DNA of 64,000 nt from Polychytrium aggregatum (Eukaryota > Chytridiomycota > Chytridiomycetes > Polychytriales), in NCBI RefSeq assembly GCF_025602895.1, contig NW_026516281.1, positions 62,001 to 126,000 of the forward strand. The letters are read 5' to 3'. Under the pieces are notes generated by a model. The model was given only the letters and a program-made list of their open reading frames with translations. It was not told the origin of the DNA and ran no database searches. Each line of letters opens with the position of its first letter. Positions within the stretch are counted from its first letter, which is position 1. The position numbers and the translations under genes were made by a program. Shown one piece after another: positions 1 through 12,302 of this stretch.

Positions 1-1244
1 AGTGGACTGAGACTGGGCGCAAATGTGATGGAGCATGTTCTTGGGGATTTTAAAGCCTTGGCTTTCAGAAAGTAGGTCACATCCGATGATCAAGTGGAAT
101 GGAAAGCGCAGATGCCAGCCGTGCTGTAAAGTGCTGTAAAGTGAAAGCAGGTGCAAGCATGTCAAGTTGCCGATGGACAGAGCCAATGAGAGATAGGGGT
201 CGATGAAAGAAGAGGCAGCGATGTCATATGTGGCCATGAATTCCAGCCATCAAGTCGGACAGCATTGTCTCGGTCCCTCTGGATATCTCAAGACCGATGT
301 TTGCTCGCCCATTAATGGTGATTTCATATGACATCGGATGTGCAATATCTCTGGTGTGCCGATAATTGCTCTCGCCACACAGCACGCCAAGTGGCCAATC
401 ATCGTCAGGACCATTCGCAAGTCTCGTATCAGATATCGGGAACACAGACGGCACCAAAGCCTCAAGTATCTCGACTCCTCAAGGGGATTGATATGCAGTT
501 GGAGCTCTGTCAATCCGACAACCCAACTAAAGGCAACTCACTGACGCTGTGACATTCATCACAAGTTCACTCGAATGCCTCAAACACCATTCATTTGCCA
601 CAGTCAGTCTTCCTCATCCAGCTCGAGGCAATGATGCTCACTCTTTGATTTCATTGAATCTAATTTATTTACGGGTGGTGATCAAGACAATCCTCCTCAA
701 GATACAGTCACAACAGTAACATCAGGCTATCCTCGATGAAAGGATATACACACATTGATCGAGAGAGTCTCCGCATCTTCATTCTCCTCGGTTGACTTGA
801 TGCTGCAGCCTTCCTTCATTTAACGTCCCACCTCGAGGATATTGAGTAGTATAGTGATCACCACAAACGAGGCTGATTCACTTCGATTCTTCTCAATTCC
901 ATCTGAGTTCGAATATTGCTTACTTCTCAAGATATATATTCAGCTCCAAGATCACATACACACCAGGGAATGTGCATCGTTTCCACTGCACTGATGTGGA
1001 CTCCTGAGTTCACCTGAGAGAGGCAGTTATGACATGGTAAGTTCTCTCGTGACTGATCGCCCGGCCAACCCATCCCCACACAAGATCTTGAAGAAACAAG
1101 CGGAAACACATCCGCCACGTCTGCGTGGTTGTAGCTGTGGCTTTGGTTGTAGATGTAGGAATGACATATGTGTTTGTATCCCAAAGCCCGTGCATGTTCT
1201 GCGAGCACAGCCCACCCCCCTCCCTCACACCGCAAAAGACATGC
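1..1244. other. Spacer at the left edge, no gene recognised
   Basis: No open frame here has recognisable protein similarity, and the frames present are short and overlap on both strands. The base composition is visibly more A+T-rich than the rest of the window. The segment lies 3' of the Ctf4 gene and probably includes its 3' untranslated region. I see no tRNA, repeat array or mobile element in it. Confidence 0.4.
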
Positions 1245-4200
1245 TCAGTTGCGGCTGAACATGAAGTCATCCAGTCGGCCCAGGCCCCTGAGCTTGGGCG
1301 GGCTCTCTTGAACCGCCCGTCCCTTGCCCTTGTCTCGCTTGACGACAGGCGCATCATCGTCGGCCTCGTCGTCGTCGCTGTCTTGAATAAGGCGTCTTCT
1401 TGAGCTGACAGTGTTCGTTGTCTGCTCCGAAGCAGGCTGTGAGAACCGTATCCATCAGCAGGGTCAGCCGTGAGCGGCTGTGCACCAAGCCATTGAGGAT
1501 GTTCATTCCAACTGCAACTTGCTGCGGGTGAGCGACACAGTCGCTAGGCTTACATCGGCCGCCTCGATCGCGTCTTCCTCAATGTCATCTTGAACCCTTG
1601 GACGCTTGTCAAGTGGCTCATCCTGTCGCCATGGTGGACGTGTTCGACATCAACACGGGTGGTTTGACAGGCTCGCGTCGTCTGGATTATGTATCGAATG
1701 GAGAGCTCCTTCGGCAACGCCTTACCTCCGTCTTGCGAAAGACGCCCGATATACTGGGCTGACTGCGCTTCTTTTTGGCCGAGTCTGTCGCAGATGAGGA
1801 AGTGGTGCGGTGTGGTCAGCAAGTGCTCTTGGAGAGTTTAGTAAACACATGTAGAAGCACATGTCGACACTAGCACTCTCCATAGGATTCAGTCGGTTCT
1901 GCACCGGCATGAACCAAGGGGTTCTACTTTCGCCGGCCCAAAACTTACGCTCATTCTCCCTGCGGGCAGCAGCCGGTTTGGGAGACTTGCCCTGGAAACT
2001 CTCCCAGATTGCTGGCACAGGTCCCTTGACAGCGGTCTTGGCGACCGGAGAGGAAGCCTGCAGCCGACTGGACAGGGCAAATGGGTTCTTTGATGACTTT
2101 GGGGTCGGCGACTGCAGAAGGGCATTGCTGCTTCCTGCGATTCGATCAAAGGACGAGTGTCTCTTGAATCAGGAAAGGCTTGCACGGTAACCGCGACCTG
2201 CTACGGGCAGCGAATGACGATCCACAGCGGCCGAAATCTGAGGCGATACGCTTTGAAACATCCACCAGCCGACAAACCTGAAGATGGGCGCGAAGCCGGG
2301 GGCGCGAAGCCGTCGTCCTGGTCGAGACCATAGTTCTCCTTCTCGACGTCCATCACGGTATCATCGTTATCATTGTAGTCGTCTGCGTCTACGTCTGCGT
2401 TTGCGTCTGCGTCTGCGTGCTGAGGCGGCGGAGCAATTCGATTCACAGACGACGTCGGTGTTTGACTTTCGCGTTGCTTGCGTGCACGGATGGCATCGAT
2501 GTTTTGACGAAGTAGATTCGGACTTTTGGGTGTAGACGGGGGCTGTTTCTCGGCCGGTCGGATAATATGGGCGGCGCTTTCCGGCGAGCTCACCGGTGCG
2601 CGGCTCGGGAATCCGGGCGCCGACTGTTGTTCGCGCCGGAGTGTTTCTCTGTATTTTCTCTGGCGATAAAATGGACATATGGCACCGTGAGTTTTGGGAT
2701 GCACTGACGAGCCTTGGAGAAACGTCCGTGGGATCACTGCCACCGCTGCCATTAACCGAGTCAAAGTGAGACGGATTGATGCTTCACTGCTTACCTCCTT
2801 GAGCACAGCGACTCGCTCAGAAAGCGAGTGGAGCTGATGATAGAGCGCCAGCTGTGCCGCAGCATCATACGCTTTGAGCAAATGAAGTCGCGAGCACAAC
2901 TCAAGGAACTTGTTGGTGTTGGGTGGATCGGTCGTGCATGCTCCCTGGTGCAATCGGAAAGCGCATGGAGCATGGGTAATCAAGTCCACATCCGATCCTC
3001 CGCTATCGCAAGCGTTGTCTCCAAGATCCAGAGCAAGGAAGGCAAGGTCTATCGAAAGCGTCGAATGAAATAGACACGAACACCAGCGACAACAGTATGG
3101 CAACCAAGAAAGGGAGAAGCCACTTCACATCAAGGGTGTGGTGTTTCGCTGACCGCCAGGCGAAGCATCACAACCTCATCGGACACCCTCCTGCGTCTCC
3201 GAGATATACCTGCATGAGCTGAATCAGAATCTTGTCCATGTCGGCTTCTTTCCGAACGAGCTCGGCCTCTTTCTCTTCAAAAGTCCCGCTCTCGTGACTC
3301 TCGCCCTCGGCATGGCTGGAGAGCAGCGAGGACCGAAACAGCCTCTCCTCCAGTTGTGTGTCGCTCGAATCAGCAGCAATGAACTGTATCTGGATCGGGA
3401 ACTCAGTCAGGGTTGGTCGAGGGAAGCTGGGGTGCTTCTCCTTACCCTGCCAAAATCAACATATGTGGACAACGACGGGTTAGCTCGCGCACAGGTTGGG
3501 AAGTTGCTTGGAGATGCAGCAAATCCTTGCTGAAGCGATACTACCTTCAGAACAACACAGATGAACTGCGTCTCCGTGACACCGACTGCAAAGTAGGACT
3601 CTGCGCGGCCGTTCATGACCGCCTGTGCATCAAAGACAGGCACCCAGGCACGACTTTTGTGGCGCTCCAAGATTCGCATAATGCCTTGCGAGTCGTAAGT
3701 CGCTGGCATCTAACACAGGATATGTTGCGAATTGAACGTGAGTCAACAATCGCTCGCAGCCATCTGCGCTCCATGCCCTCCCCCATCGGCAATAGTGCCC
3801 AGTTGCATCGCGGGAGAATACAAAGTGTGCTGCGGTACACATACACCCAGCTCTGAGAAGCCAATCCACTGCAGTGTCGCATTGGGGCTAATGGGCAGCT
3901 CGCCAATCTGGAGGATTCTGAGACTTGAGGCGCTGATGATGAGATAGCCGAGATTTTGCTCGCCTGCGAATGGATATGATAGTGAATGGCCATGTGCTGC
4001 CAGTGCATCTCGGGCACTGCGGCATCAAACCCACGCCGTGGCATCGACTCGAACCAACAGCTGGTTTGCTCGCCATATGAACTCTGAAGGCAGGCTGATC
4101 CCTTGCTTGCGGACGGCGATACTTACCGTGGTAGGTCCCGCCCTCATGACGGGCAATGACGAGGACATTTCCCCAGCCACTCATGGCGACAACAGGACTC

Positions 4201-7200
4201 TTGAGTGACTGGATGCCCAATTGCAGCCCCGAGTGAGAAAAGTGGCGCAGATAGTACTGATCCGTGAACACCGTGATGGAGCTTGCTGTCATGGCCAAGG
4301 CTGGGGCAAGGGAGTTTCGGAGGGGCGATGAGACGTGGTCCAGATTGGCAGGAAGCGGAAGGATGGAGATGGGACAGCAAAGTCGAGCTCAGGTCGCTCG
4401 GAGCCCAGCTTGGGCATACAAGTATACCTTTGATGTTTTCCTTTGCAGGGAGCTCGATTTTCCAGTCCAGAGAGTTGCCGCCCCAGGTGTCATACGACTT
4501 GAACATCAGTGTGCTACGGTAGCTGCCGCTTGTTTCAGAAGCGAAAGCCGCACCAGAGGTACCTGTGTGTCCGAGTGGAGGGGTATTCAGCCAAATGAGC
4601 GATCACTCTGAAAACGAGACTGGCGGACCGATGCGTTGGGCTCAGCGAGTCAACGGGGCGCAAGAGCAGAACACCTCGGTCGGTCAAGTGGACATACCCA
4701 GCACGGCCATGCTAAAATTGCGATCGTCGGAAAAGTGGACAGAGCGCCGGCTCTTGTCGAAAAACTCCAGATGGATCATTTGATCCATCTTCTTGTCCTG
4801 GATCGCATAGATGACACCGGAGAGATCGACCGCTGTGATAAATCGGGGAGACATGGCCAATTTGTGAGAATGTGCAGCTCGCCTCGGCTTCGAACCAAGA
4901 GGACACCACCGAGGAAGAGAGCGATGGCTCACCGAGATATTTGCGATCGCCCTTGAGCGTGGTTGAGCTCGGCTGGAAGGGAGCTTGGATTTCCAAGCCA
5001 TATTGCCGTCGTCCGCCGACCTGTCGGTCGATCCTAGTTCGCTCGCTGTCGTAGTAGCGGCGCATGTCTTTGGAAGTCTCGAGCCGATGCACGTATCCAG
5101 CGCCATCGTCATCAACGACAAAATTATCGTCATCCTCCGCCGGCTCGTCTTCGTCAAAGTCGCTACCAAAGAGTTGCTCCTCCAGTTCAATATCGCCTTG
5201 ATCGCGGATGCCTGCAAGGGTGATTTGGTGGTATTGCCGATAAAAGACGGTGGATGGGGCGCAAAACGCCATCGCGTGAGAACCACTGCCGATCAAATCC
5301 TCGAACGGATCGCGGGCAGCCATATGCGGGGCCAAAGTCAGACTGCCGATCAAACCAATCGACTGATTTCGAGTGGATGGTCACCTTTATCGGCAACGAG
5401 GTCACTGCGATCGCTCGGGTCGAGGAAGTCCTCGCTCTGGGTCGAAACCCCAGCGCCATTTGCAAAGGGCTCAGGGTGACCAGCTGGAATCACCTCTGAC
5501 CACAAATGTACATATCCGTTGCATGTGGCCTGCGAAAGAAGGTGCATGGTCGAGGAGAGTTGTAATGCCGATTCTGCACAATAGTCGCCATGGTCGCAGC
5601 TACGATTGCGTATGCAGTCGTGGTTACCATGCCCAGTGCGTTTTGTGAGGGATTCCAAGCAAGGCTGGTCACTCGATGCTTGAGCGTTTGGCTGAAAGAT
5701 GTCCAGCACACAAATGTCAGTGATATGGAACAAAAATCTTTGGAAAGTCATCAGAGGAGGTAGTCGAAAGATATGGAGAGTGCGCATGGACGAGTGCGCA
5801 TGGACGAGTGCGCATGGACGAGTGCGCATGGACGAGTGCGCATGGACGTCACATCCGACTTGAGATGCTTACGAGCTGACAAGCTGCGGTTTTGATTGTT
5901 TGGCTCGCCAAACGCCGACATAGCCGTCCAAAGCGGCCGCTGCAAGATATTCGCCGCTTCCGGACCAAGCAACGACGATGAAAGGCTGGGTGATAGACGC
6001 ATCGAGTCAGAGCAGCATCACCACAGCTGGATCAGACAGGCATGCTGAGAATGAATGTGCGCCGCAGAGCAGCGGTGTGTGCTCGTGGCCGTACCAGGTC
6101 GTGGTTGTGCGAGATGGGTGTGGCCTGGATCCACGAATCCGTCTGGAACATGAGAATATCTGGCAGAATGTGTGATTTCCATGAGTCAGCAAAGACGAAG
6201 GCTGTGAGACAGAGGTTGCTCGGCAACGCATGCTCGTGCGTACCTCCGTCCTTTCCTGGGATGGCAAAGAGAGATCCGTCTGGCTTCCAAGCTATCCGCG
6301 AGAGAATATGCGATCTAAACACAAGGTTTGGTAGCGTTAGCGGTGTCGAGGTTGGTGCAATGGCCGAGTCAGTCAGCGCCGGATTGCAAAGACTGTGGGT
6401 CGGTGGACGGTAGTCAGGAAAGTGCCATCTTACTCGGCCGGGGTCTTGGCGATGGCGTTTGCGATGGTTCGCATGCATGATCCATCAGACACGTTCCAGA
6501 TTCGGATAGATCCGTCGGAACTTGAGGAGGCCTAGAGACAGCGGATGCCCGGGATTGATTATCCAGGTTTCGCTCGCATCTACTGTGGTGGCGGCGCGTC
6601 GAGATCACGGAACAAGATCCGATGGAAATGCCTACCAATACAGTGCCTTTCGGATTGAATGCGACAGATCGAACGATGGGCGCATGTCCGCTCAAGACTT
6701 TCACGTCTTTGATGTTGTTGGTGTTGATCAAACGGATCTCTCCGTCCCTGGCAAGTAGCAGGTCAGCGTTTGATGAGCGGAGATGACCGCATCATTTGTG
6801 CGGATGCGATCGTGGCAGTGCTCAGGATCGAGTGTGCTGGGCCCAGGGAGAAACCTACTCGGCACCCACAGCCATCAAGTCTCCGCTTGGATGGAAATCC
6901 AGACAGGTGACGGCCAGAGCAAGTCTTGCGAGCGGCCGCACGAGCTTCAATGTGGCGGCATTGTAGAGGCCGACGTGACCATCTGTCATGCCAACGACAA
7001 TCTTGCCGTGCTGTTTATCGACAACGCAGCGGCGAGTTGAGAATTGAGAGTTGAGTTGAGTTGAGCGAGTTGAGGCATGAGGGTTGAGTTGGACCGCAGC
7101 AACACATATGATCAGACCACGGCAGGGAACCACACCCACCCAGTGCGCATCAGCAAACAGTTCCGTGAGTGGAGGTGCTGGACATCCAATGGACGCGGCC

Positions 7201-7518
7201 GCAGTGAGGCGGCATGGTCAATTGGAGCGAGTCTCGGGCTTTAGATCAGAGTTTCGGAAGGATATTTACATGCACGGCCAGACATGATGGCGAGGATTTG
7301 TCAAAGGTGACTTTGAGTGGGTCGCCGCCCAAGTCGGGATAGCTGTGGATAGCCACACGCCCCTGACCACAGCTGATCAGGCGACTGCAGCAGGCGGTGG
7401 CAGCGGGTCCAGGCGGAGCAGAAAGCAAGGCCGTTGAGACAGCGGTTAGACAAACATCACCAGCCGAGCCAAGAGTGGCTGGAGAGTAGGGGACCGCTGC
7501 AAGTTGATGTTTGGACAT
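1245..7518 (-). CDS. CTF4: Ctf4/WDHD1 (AND-1) replisome adaptor, many exons
   Basis: Ctf4 family proteins form a trimeric hub that ties the CMG helicase to DNA polymerase alpha at the replication fork in the nucleus. The gene is read as many short exons. The start is ATG at 7516-7518; exon 1 (7270-7518) ends at GTAAAT. Exons between about 7.0 and 5.3 kb give WD40 repeats, for example DGHVGLYNAATLKLVRPL followed by CLDFHPSGDLMAVGAE, then VKVLSGHAPIVRSVAFNPKG. A linker rich in Asp and Glu follows (about 5.1-5.2 kb). The second beta-propeller (SepB-type) is recognisable by SYDTWGGNSLDWKIELP, SLKSPVVAMSGWGNVLVIA and TYDSQGIMRILERHKSRAWV. A helical segment (NKFLELCSRLHLLKAYDAAAQLA) and a charged low-complexity tail follow. 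The tail ends RGLGRLDDFMFSRN at the stop at 1245-1247. No HMG box like that of animal WDHD1 was seen. Individual exon edges are provisional; the family call is firm. Confidence 0.9.
5778..5847. repeat. 14-bp minisatellite, 5 copies, in a CTF4 intron
   Basis: The unit GAGTGCGCATGGAC is repeated five times head to tail without visible change. It lies about 25 bp past the splice donor near 5872 of the minus-strand Ctf4 gene, inside the intron that ends near 5695. Confidence 0.9.
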
Positions 7519-8580
7519 CGGAGACGCCGCGGCGGGAGCAATATTGATGATGGCGACAACGGAGGCGACGGTGGCGGCGACGGCGATGGCGACGGCGATG
7601 GCGGGGCTTACTCTCCAGTGCGGTTGAAGACGGCTTCGGTGTGGCCAGGTCCGTGCAGAGGAAAGGCCTCGGGAGCATCCATCTGTTTGGTGTCTGCGAG
7701 AGCGGCTGCGGGAACAGTTGTCGAGTCGCAGAGGGACTGTGGGGATTGGCTGTCGAGTTTCAGAGAGACTGCCGACTGCGTCTGCCGAGTGTTGAAGCGC
7801 TCTGTCCGCTTGCGCCTGCTTCCGTGTGCCTCTGCCTCGTCCGCCTGGCTCTGCCTGGGCTGGAGCGATGTTGACGATCGGTTGACACCGCAAGCAAAAC
7901 CCAGCCCGCGATCAACAAACACCGGGCTGGGTTTGCTTGCGGCACTGCCATTCCGGGACAAATGGATCACGTGCGCGCTGCTGTTGGCCCAACAATCTCC
8001 GCCCGCCCGACGCGCCGCCGACGGATAAAACCTGCCCGTGGGTACGGCATTCCTCCCACCCCAACCCGGCTCTGCTTTCGCTCAAGACACCTGCTTGCCT
8101 CTGCGGCTTGCATCTCGACCCAGCTGCAGCGCTGCAGCCTCGGGCCTCCCACGATGTCGTCTGATAGTGAGTATCCAGCTCGGCCGCATCTCATGCACTC
8201 TCAGGACATGCTTGGCTGCTCAGAACCTGTCGCATCCAGCAAGGAAACTGTGCATTGCGGTTGGGTCTAACCAACGGCGTCTGTGCCGCTCCGTGCAGGT
8301 GATTAGCAGTCCTCGTTCCTCGTGCTGCCTGCCATTTCACCATACCCCTGTCCTTGGCTCCGGCCATGTATACCCATGAATGCGGCGCACACCGTTCCCG
8401 TCCAACAGAAAACCTCGCAAAAAACCATCAATGCGCGCTCAATATCTCAACATGTGCACTCCCACTCTATGGCCATCTTTTTATTCTCGAATTCAATGCC
8501 ACTGACCCACTTGGGCAGTTACCTTCTTTCTCGGCCATTTGGCCCGATTCCTTTGTCCTCGCCGCAACGCCCGACAAGTG
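7519..8580. promoter_or_regulatory. Upstream region of CTF4, possibly bidirectional
   Basis: This stretch lies 5' of the Ctf4 start and holds no recognised gene. It is G+C-rich, with CGGCGA-like runs near 7.57-7.60 kb. One GCCCGTG motif occurs at 8034-8040, ahead of the main array downstream. An ATG in a good context at 8154 reads plus-strand, away from Ctf4, so the segment may serve two promoters. No TATA box or defined operator is claimed. Confidence 0.35.
8154..8166 (+). other. Possible first exon (Met-Ser-Ser-Asp) of an unidentified plus-strand transcript
   Basis: The sequence CCCACGATG is followed by TCGTCTGATA and then a consensus splice donor GTGAGT at 8167. An AATAAA sequence lies downstream on the same strand at 9818-9823. 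Together these could mark a spliced transcript running through the GCCCGTG array. No downstream exon with recognisable protein similarity was found, so this is only a candidate. Confidence 0.2.
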
Positions 8581-9288
8581 GCCCGTGTTCTGCTTGCCGT
8601 TTCTTCCTCAAGCCCTCCTCCGTCGCCGCAGGCCCGTGCTTCTGCCGACAGTATACCCCTCGACCGACAACGCCCGTGCCGTTGCCGACTACGATCCCCC
8701 CAGTCCGAGCCCGTGCTCTCGGAATCCTGTCCATCCTTGCATCGAGCCCGTGCTCTCGATCGCCGCCATCGCCGCCATCGCCGCCCAAGGGCCTGTGCTT
8801 CCTTGGGCATCCGAGCTTCCCGTCCCTGACAGGACCCGTGCTTCCTGCTGGCCTCCGCTTTTGATGCGAGCCTGTGTTCTCGCACCGTTTCCTCTCGAAG
8901 GCCCGTGATTCTTCCTGGCTGGAAACTATCCAATGCCATGCGAGCCCGTGCTCTCGCCGATAGCCAATCTCTGCCGCCGCTCACTGTGGGCCCGTGTTCC
9001 CACTCTTCAAGTACCCGATTGCCTCATTCGCTGGGCCCGTGTTCCAGCTTGCATTTCCGTCATCGTCGACTGCCCGGCGGGCCCGTGCTTCCGCCTAGTT
9101 CCAATCCCCAGTGGGCCCGTGTTTCCACTGCCTGTGCTGACTCTCCCATGGTGGGCCCGTGTTTCCACCTGGCTCTGCTTGCGCTCTCTCCGTGGACCCG
9201 TGCCTCCACACATCGCCTCAATGCTCGGCAACGGCCCGTGCTCCGTGCCTCTATCGAATCCTCTGCGGGTGCATCCCAGCGGCCCGTG
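8581..9288. repeat. Regular array of 18 GCCCGTG-type motifs, about 41 bp apart
   Basis: A core close to GGCCCGTGYTYYC recurs at 8581, 8632, 8672, 8709, 8746, 8791, 8834, 8870, 8901, 8944, 8990, 9035, 9081, 9115, 9155, 9196, 9234 and 9282. Fourteen copies carry the exact heptamer and four carry one change (GCCTGTG or ACCCGTG). Spacing ranges from 31 to 51 bp and averages 41 bp. The sequence between copies is pyrimidine-rich and largely unique. Spacing is not a multiple of three, so the motif falls in all reading phases and is not a protein repeat. Several copies read GAGCCCGTGCTC, whose GAGC and GCTC ends could pair as a small hairpin in RNA. Confidence 0.85.
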
Positions 9289-9700
9289 CTCCGTTGACGG
9301 CAGCATCCAGCCACCTGTGATGGCTTCCCCAAGTTGCTACTCGTCCGTGTACAACCTGTGCGATATCCTCCGTCCGTCCGCTACCGGTGTTGCACCGAGG
9401 GTACAGATCCACCTTGCGACCTGTATCTTGTATCTACCTCAGCCCCTTTTTAAACTAGATATACAGTACCCCTTATCCCAAACATTGCCCTTGGCATCTC
9501 CCAATCTTAGCCAACGCGAACCTGTCTTAACGACCCAAAAGAAACTTGACATTTTAATAAACCAACATTATTCAATCCCAAACGCATGTGTCCCACTCCC
9601 GCAGCGCAGCACCCCTGCCAGTCGATCGTCGTCTCAGGTGTCCGTCGCCTCAGGGATCGACCGAGTGTATTCAACACCATGCTTCCCAAACCAGCGAAAT

Positions 9701-9757
9701 CAAAGAGATTGTCAACCAGGACAGGAAACAATCGCGCGGCTTGCTCACTGGAGCCTA
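9701..9757 (+). repeat. Dispersed repeat, copy 1 (57 bp core)
   Basis: This segment matches 62671-62727 in the same orientation at 52 of 57 positions without gaps. Weaker similarity continues downstream in both copies (CAGAAAG and CGTTTC blocks). It lies in the spacer between Ctf4 and the transporter gene and has no coding potential. Confidence 0.75.
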
Positions 9758-10005
9758 GAGTAGGTCAGCGGGTTTCAAGCATCTGAAGCCAGAAAGGCAC
9801 TGCTCCGTTTCGTTCTGAATAAATCTTATTATGGGGTATTGCGGTTCACACGCTGGAGTGTGTCAGAGTATTTATAGGGTCGCTAGCGGGAGGGAGGCGA
9901 GAGCTGCTCGCATGGCCATTGTCTTGAGTCGATATTCAGAATGAGATGATTTGATACAGTGTTCCCTGCCCCCCCTCGCACCTTGCTTCCACAATGTCCG
10001 TGCGA

Positions 10006-12302
10006 TCAGGCTGCGGGTGTGGGATCCTCCTCAGCAGGCTCCACAGCGACGACCTCTTCGGCGTGGCCTGCAAAGTCGTGATGGTTGCAGAACAGAGTGG
10101 CAATGAAGGTTGCCGTCATCAGCGAGCCAATTAGCAGCATCGTAAAGTTGGCCATGGTAGATACCGTTGCGGAGTAAATGAGCCCGAACAAGAAGGACGC
10201 CAAGATCGACGCCAGCTGCTGCAGGACCGACAGAGCCGAAAAGAGACGGCCCTGTTCCTCGACCGACACCAGCCGCGAGAAGATGCTTCGGGTGACGGGA
10301 CGAGCGACGATGACGATAGTGTCGAGGATAGCCACTGGAGCCACACAAGCGCATATCCGAGAAGGGAGTGCCGATGCAGAGCCATCAAGGTGAGCGTAAG
10401 GTGTTAGAACTGTCGACATAGTCACAGACCCCATGTACATAGACAGGGCAATCGCCATGGATAGACATATGCGGCCAAAGCACCAACACCGCGGGATCTC
10501 GCGGACAGAAACTCACCGAAAATCATCTGCCATCCCTCGGTAATAAACGCAGTCACGACGATCGAGGCGGCATAGCCCAGGTATGCCGACCGGATGAAAA
10601 TGAGCTCCCAGAAGGCTCTGTCCTCGGCCTTGGGCTGGCGCGAAACCATCCGGAACAGGACCGGCAGGACCAGTGTCTGCATCAACAACTTGGAGGCAGA
10701 GACCATGGAGATAAACGAGGCCAGCGATAGTTCATCCCATCCAAACTTCAGGTTGGTGTAGAGCACCACAATGGACATGAAGCCGGTGGCGCTCATGGAC
10801 AAGAGAAACGTGCACAGCAACATGATGCGCAGGGAGGTGGTGTGGCTGTTGGACGTCAGGAAGCGCGAGATGTAGCCGATGCTGTCGCTGTAGTTCTTGA
10901 TGACGCCGGTAATGGTCTGCTTCAGGTTGGGTTTGGTGGTGGTGATCGAGCCTCCAGCGGGCCCGTTGGCGGTCGGGCCGCTGGGTTTCTTCAGGGATTC
11001 GGGAAGGATAAAAACGACATAGAGAAAGACCACCGCCTCCAGGACGACCGCGACATAGTAGACCACCAGTAGATTGATCTGTCGAAAAGACACCGCGTCA
11101 GTCGAGCTCAGAGGCAGTCAGCTGTCGGCTGCATCGGACCAGGAGAGCAGGGTGGCGGGTAGATCGTGGCTGGAGTGAATCTTGAATGCGCCTCTGCGTC
11201 TCCCCCCCCCCATCGACTTGGCTGCACTTTTGGAGTGCATCCACAGGCTTCTTCTTGTCACCTCGCCATCTTGGATCACCGCACCAACACCAGCCTTGGC
11301 TTTCCCACACGGCCTCACCTTGGATAGGGCACCGGCCGCCAGAGGGCCCAGCATCAGCGCCACCGACATGCACGACTCGAGCATGGTGAAGTACGTGGCC
11401 CTGGACTTCTTATCGGTGATGTCGGCGATGTAGGCGGAGCCGAAGATCTCGTTCGCGGCAACGCCACCCAACAAGGCTTGCGCCGAGAGGATGAGGATCA
11501 GCACCCACATATCTCCGCCAAAATGAGCCAGGGCGATGATACCGACAGAGTAGACTATGCCCTGCAAGACAAGGCGAGGGAGAGGATGACGGCGGGTCAG
11601 AACGATGCTCGCACGAAGGGGAGAGGGGATAGGTGGCCAGAGTTCTTGGGCCGGCAGACAGCGGGTTGAAAGATGGACTTACTCCGACAGCGTTCATTCC
11701 CATGATGATATTGCGGCCGTACCGATCCGAGATAAAGCCTACGATGGGAGTGACCACGAGCTCGGTGATGCCGGTGACGACGCTGAGGGTGGAGAGCCAG
11801 AAGGCAGAGAGGGCCTATGCGACCAAGCAAGATGTGCTGAATGAGCATGTCGCCAGAGCCAGCAGACAGGCCCGACCCAGCAGACCCTGCCTCTACCTGT
11901 CCCACAGGGCAAGGCTATTCCAAGCTCCGGTGTCCCACGCGAGCCCTGCCTTTCTCAGCCACACTAAAGCATCGACATCCATACCTGCACGGCGGGATCG
12001 TTGCAGTTCTGGTCGTCGGGCTCGGTCGAGAAGATGGTGCTGGAATCGGGACTCTTGATTCGGTAGCAGGCGACCATGAGGATCAGGTAGAGCAGCGAGA
12101 TCTGGATCATGATCTGGGCGATGTAGTGGACAAACATGGGTGGCAGCAGCAGTACTATCCCGGGTTTGCGCCACGAGAGCCAGCCTGAGGTGGATGAGGC
12201 GGAGGCGCCATCGGGCCCAGCAGGGGGCTGTTGCTGCAGCTGGTCAGCCGGGTGGGCGAGGAGAGGAGTAGATTCGCTTGAAGATTGGGATGATCCAGGC
12301 AT
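10006..12302 (-). CDS. Major facilitator superfamily transporter, five exons
   Basis: This is a multi-pass membrane transporter of the major facilitator superfamily; the substrate cannot be told from sequence. Exons 11985-12302, 11683-11814, 11319-11561, 10517-11078 and 10006-10334 join in phase to give 527 residues, a normal length for the family. The soluble N-terminus is rich in Ser, Gln and Pro. The motif-A-like loop GFISDRYGRNIIMG follows an early helix, and the segment AYIADITDKKSRATYFTML looks like the family's central signature. Hydrophobic helices follow on both sides of a charged cytoplasmic loop (about residues 245-280). The C-terminus is acidic (EEVVAVEPAEEDPTPAA). The general look recalls the tetracycline-resistance/HIAT1-like drug-proton antiporter branch, which is a guess. 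Confidence 0.85.

Noticed and set aside
8581-9288. CRISPR-like repeat-spacer array
   Set aside because: The constant part is only about 7-13 bp and varies, the spacing is uneven, and the surrounding genes are eukaryotic with introns. It is not a CRISPR array.
8354-9763. Long plus-strand open frames across the GCCCGTG array
   Set aside because: Two frames of 184 and 276 codons share a phase and are split by one stop, but the motif falls in all phases and the translation is low-complexity Pro/Cys/Ser with no domain. I treat the region as non-coding.
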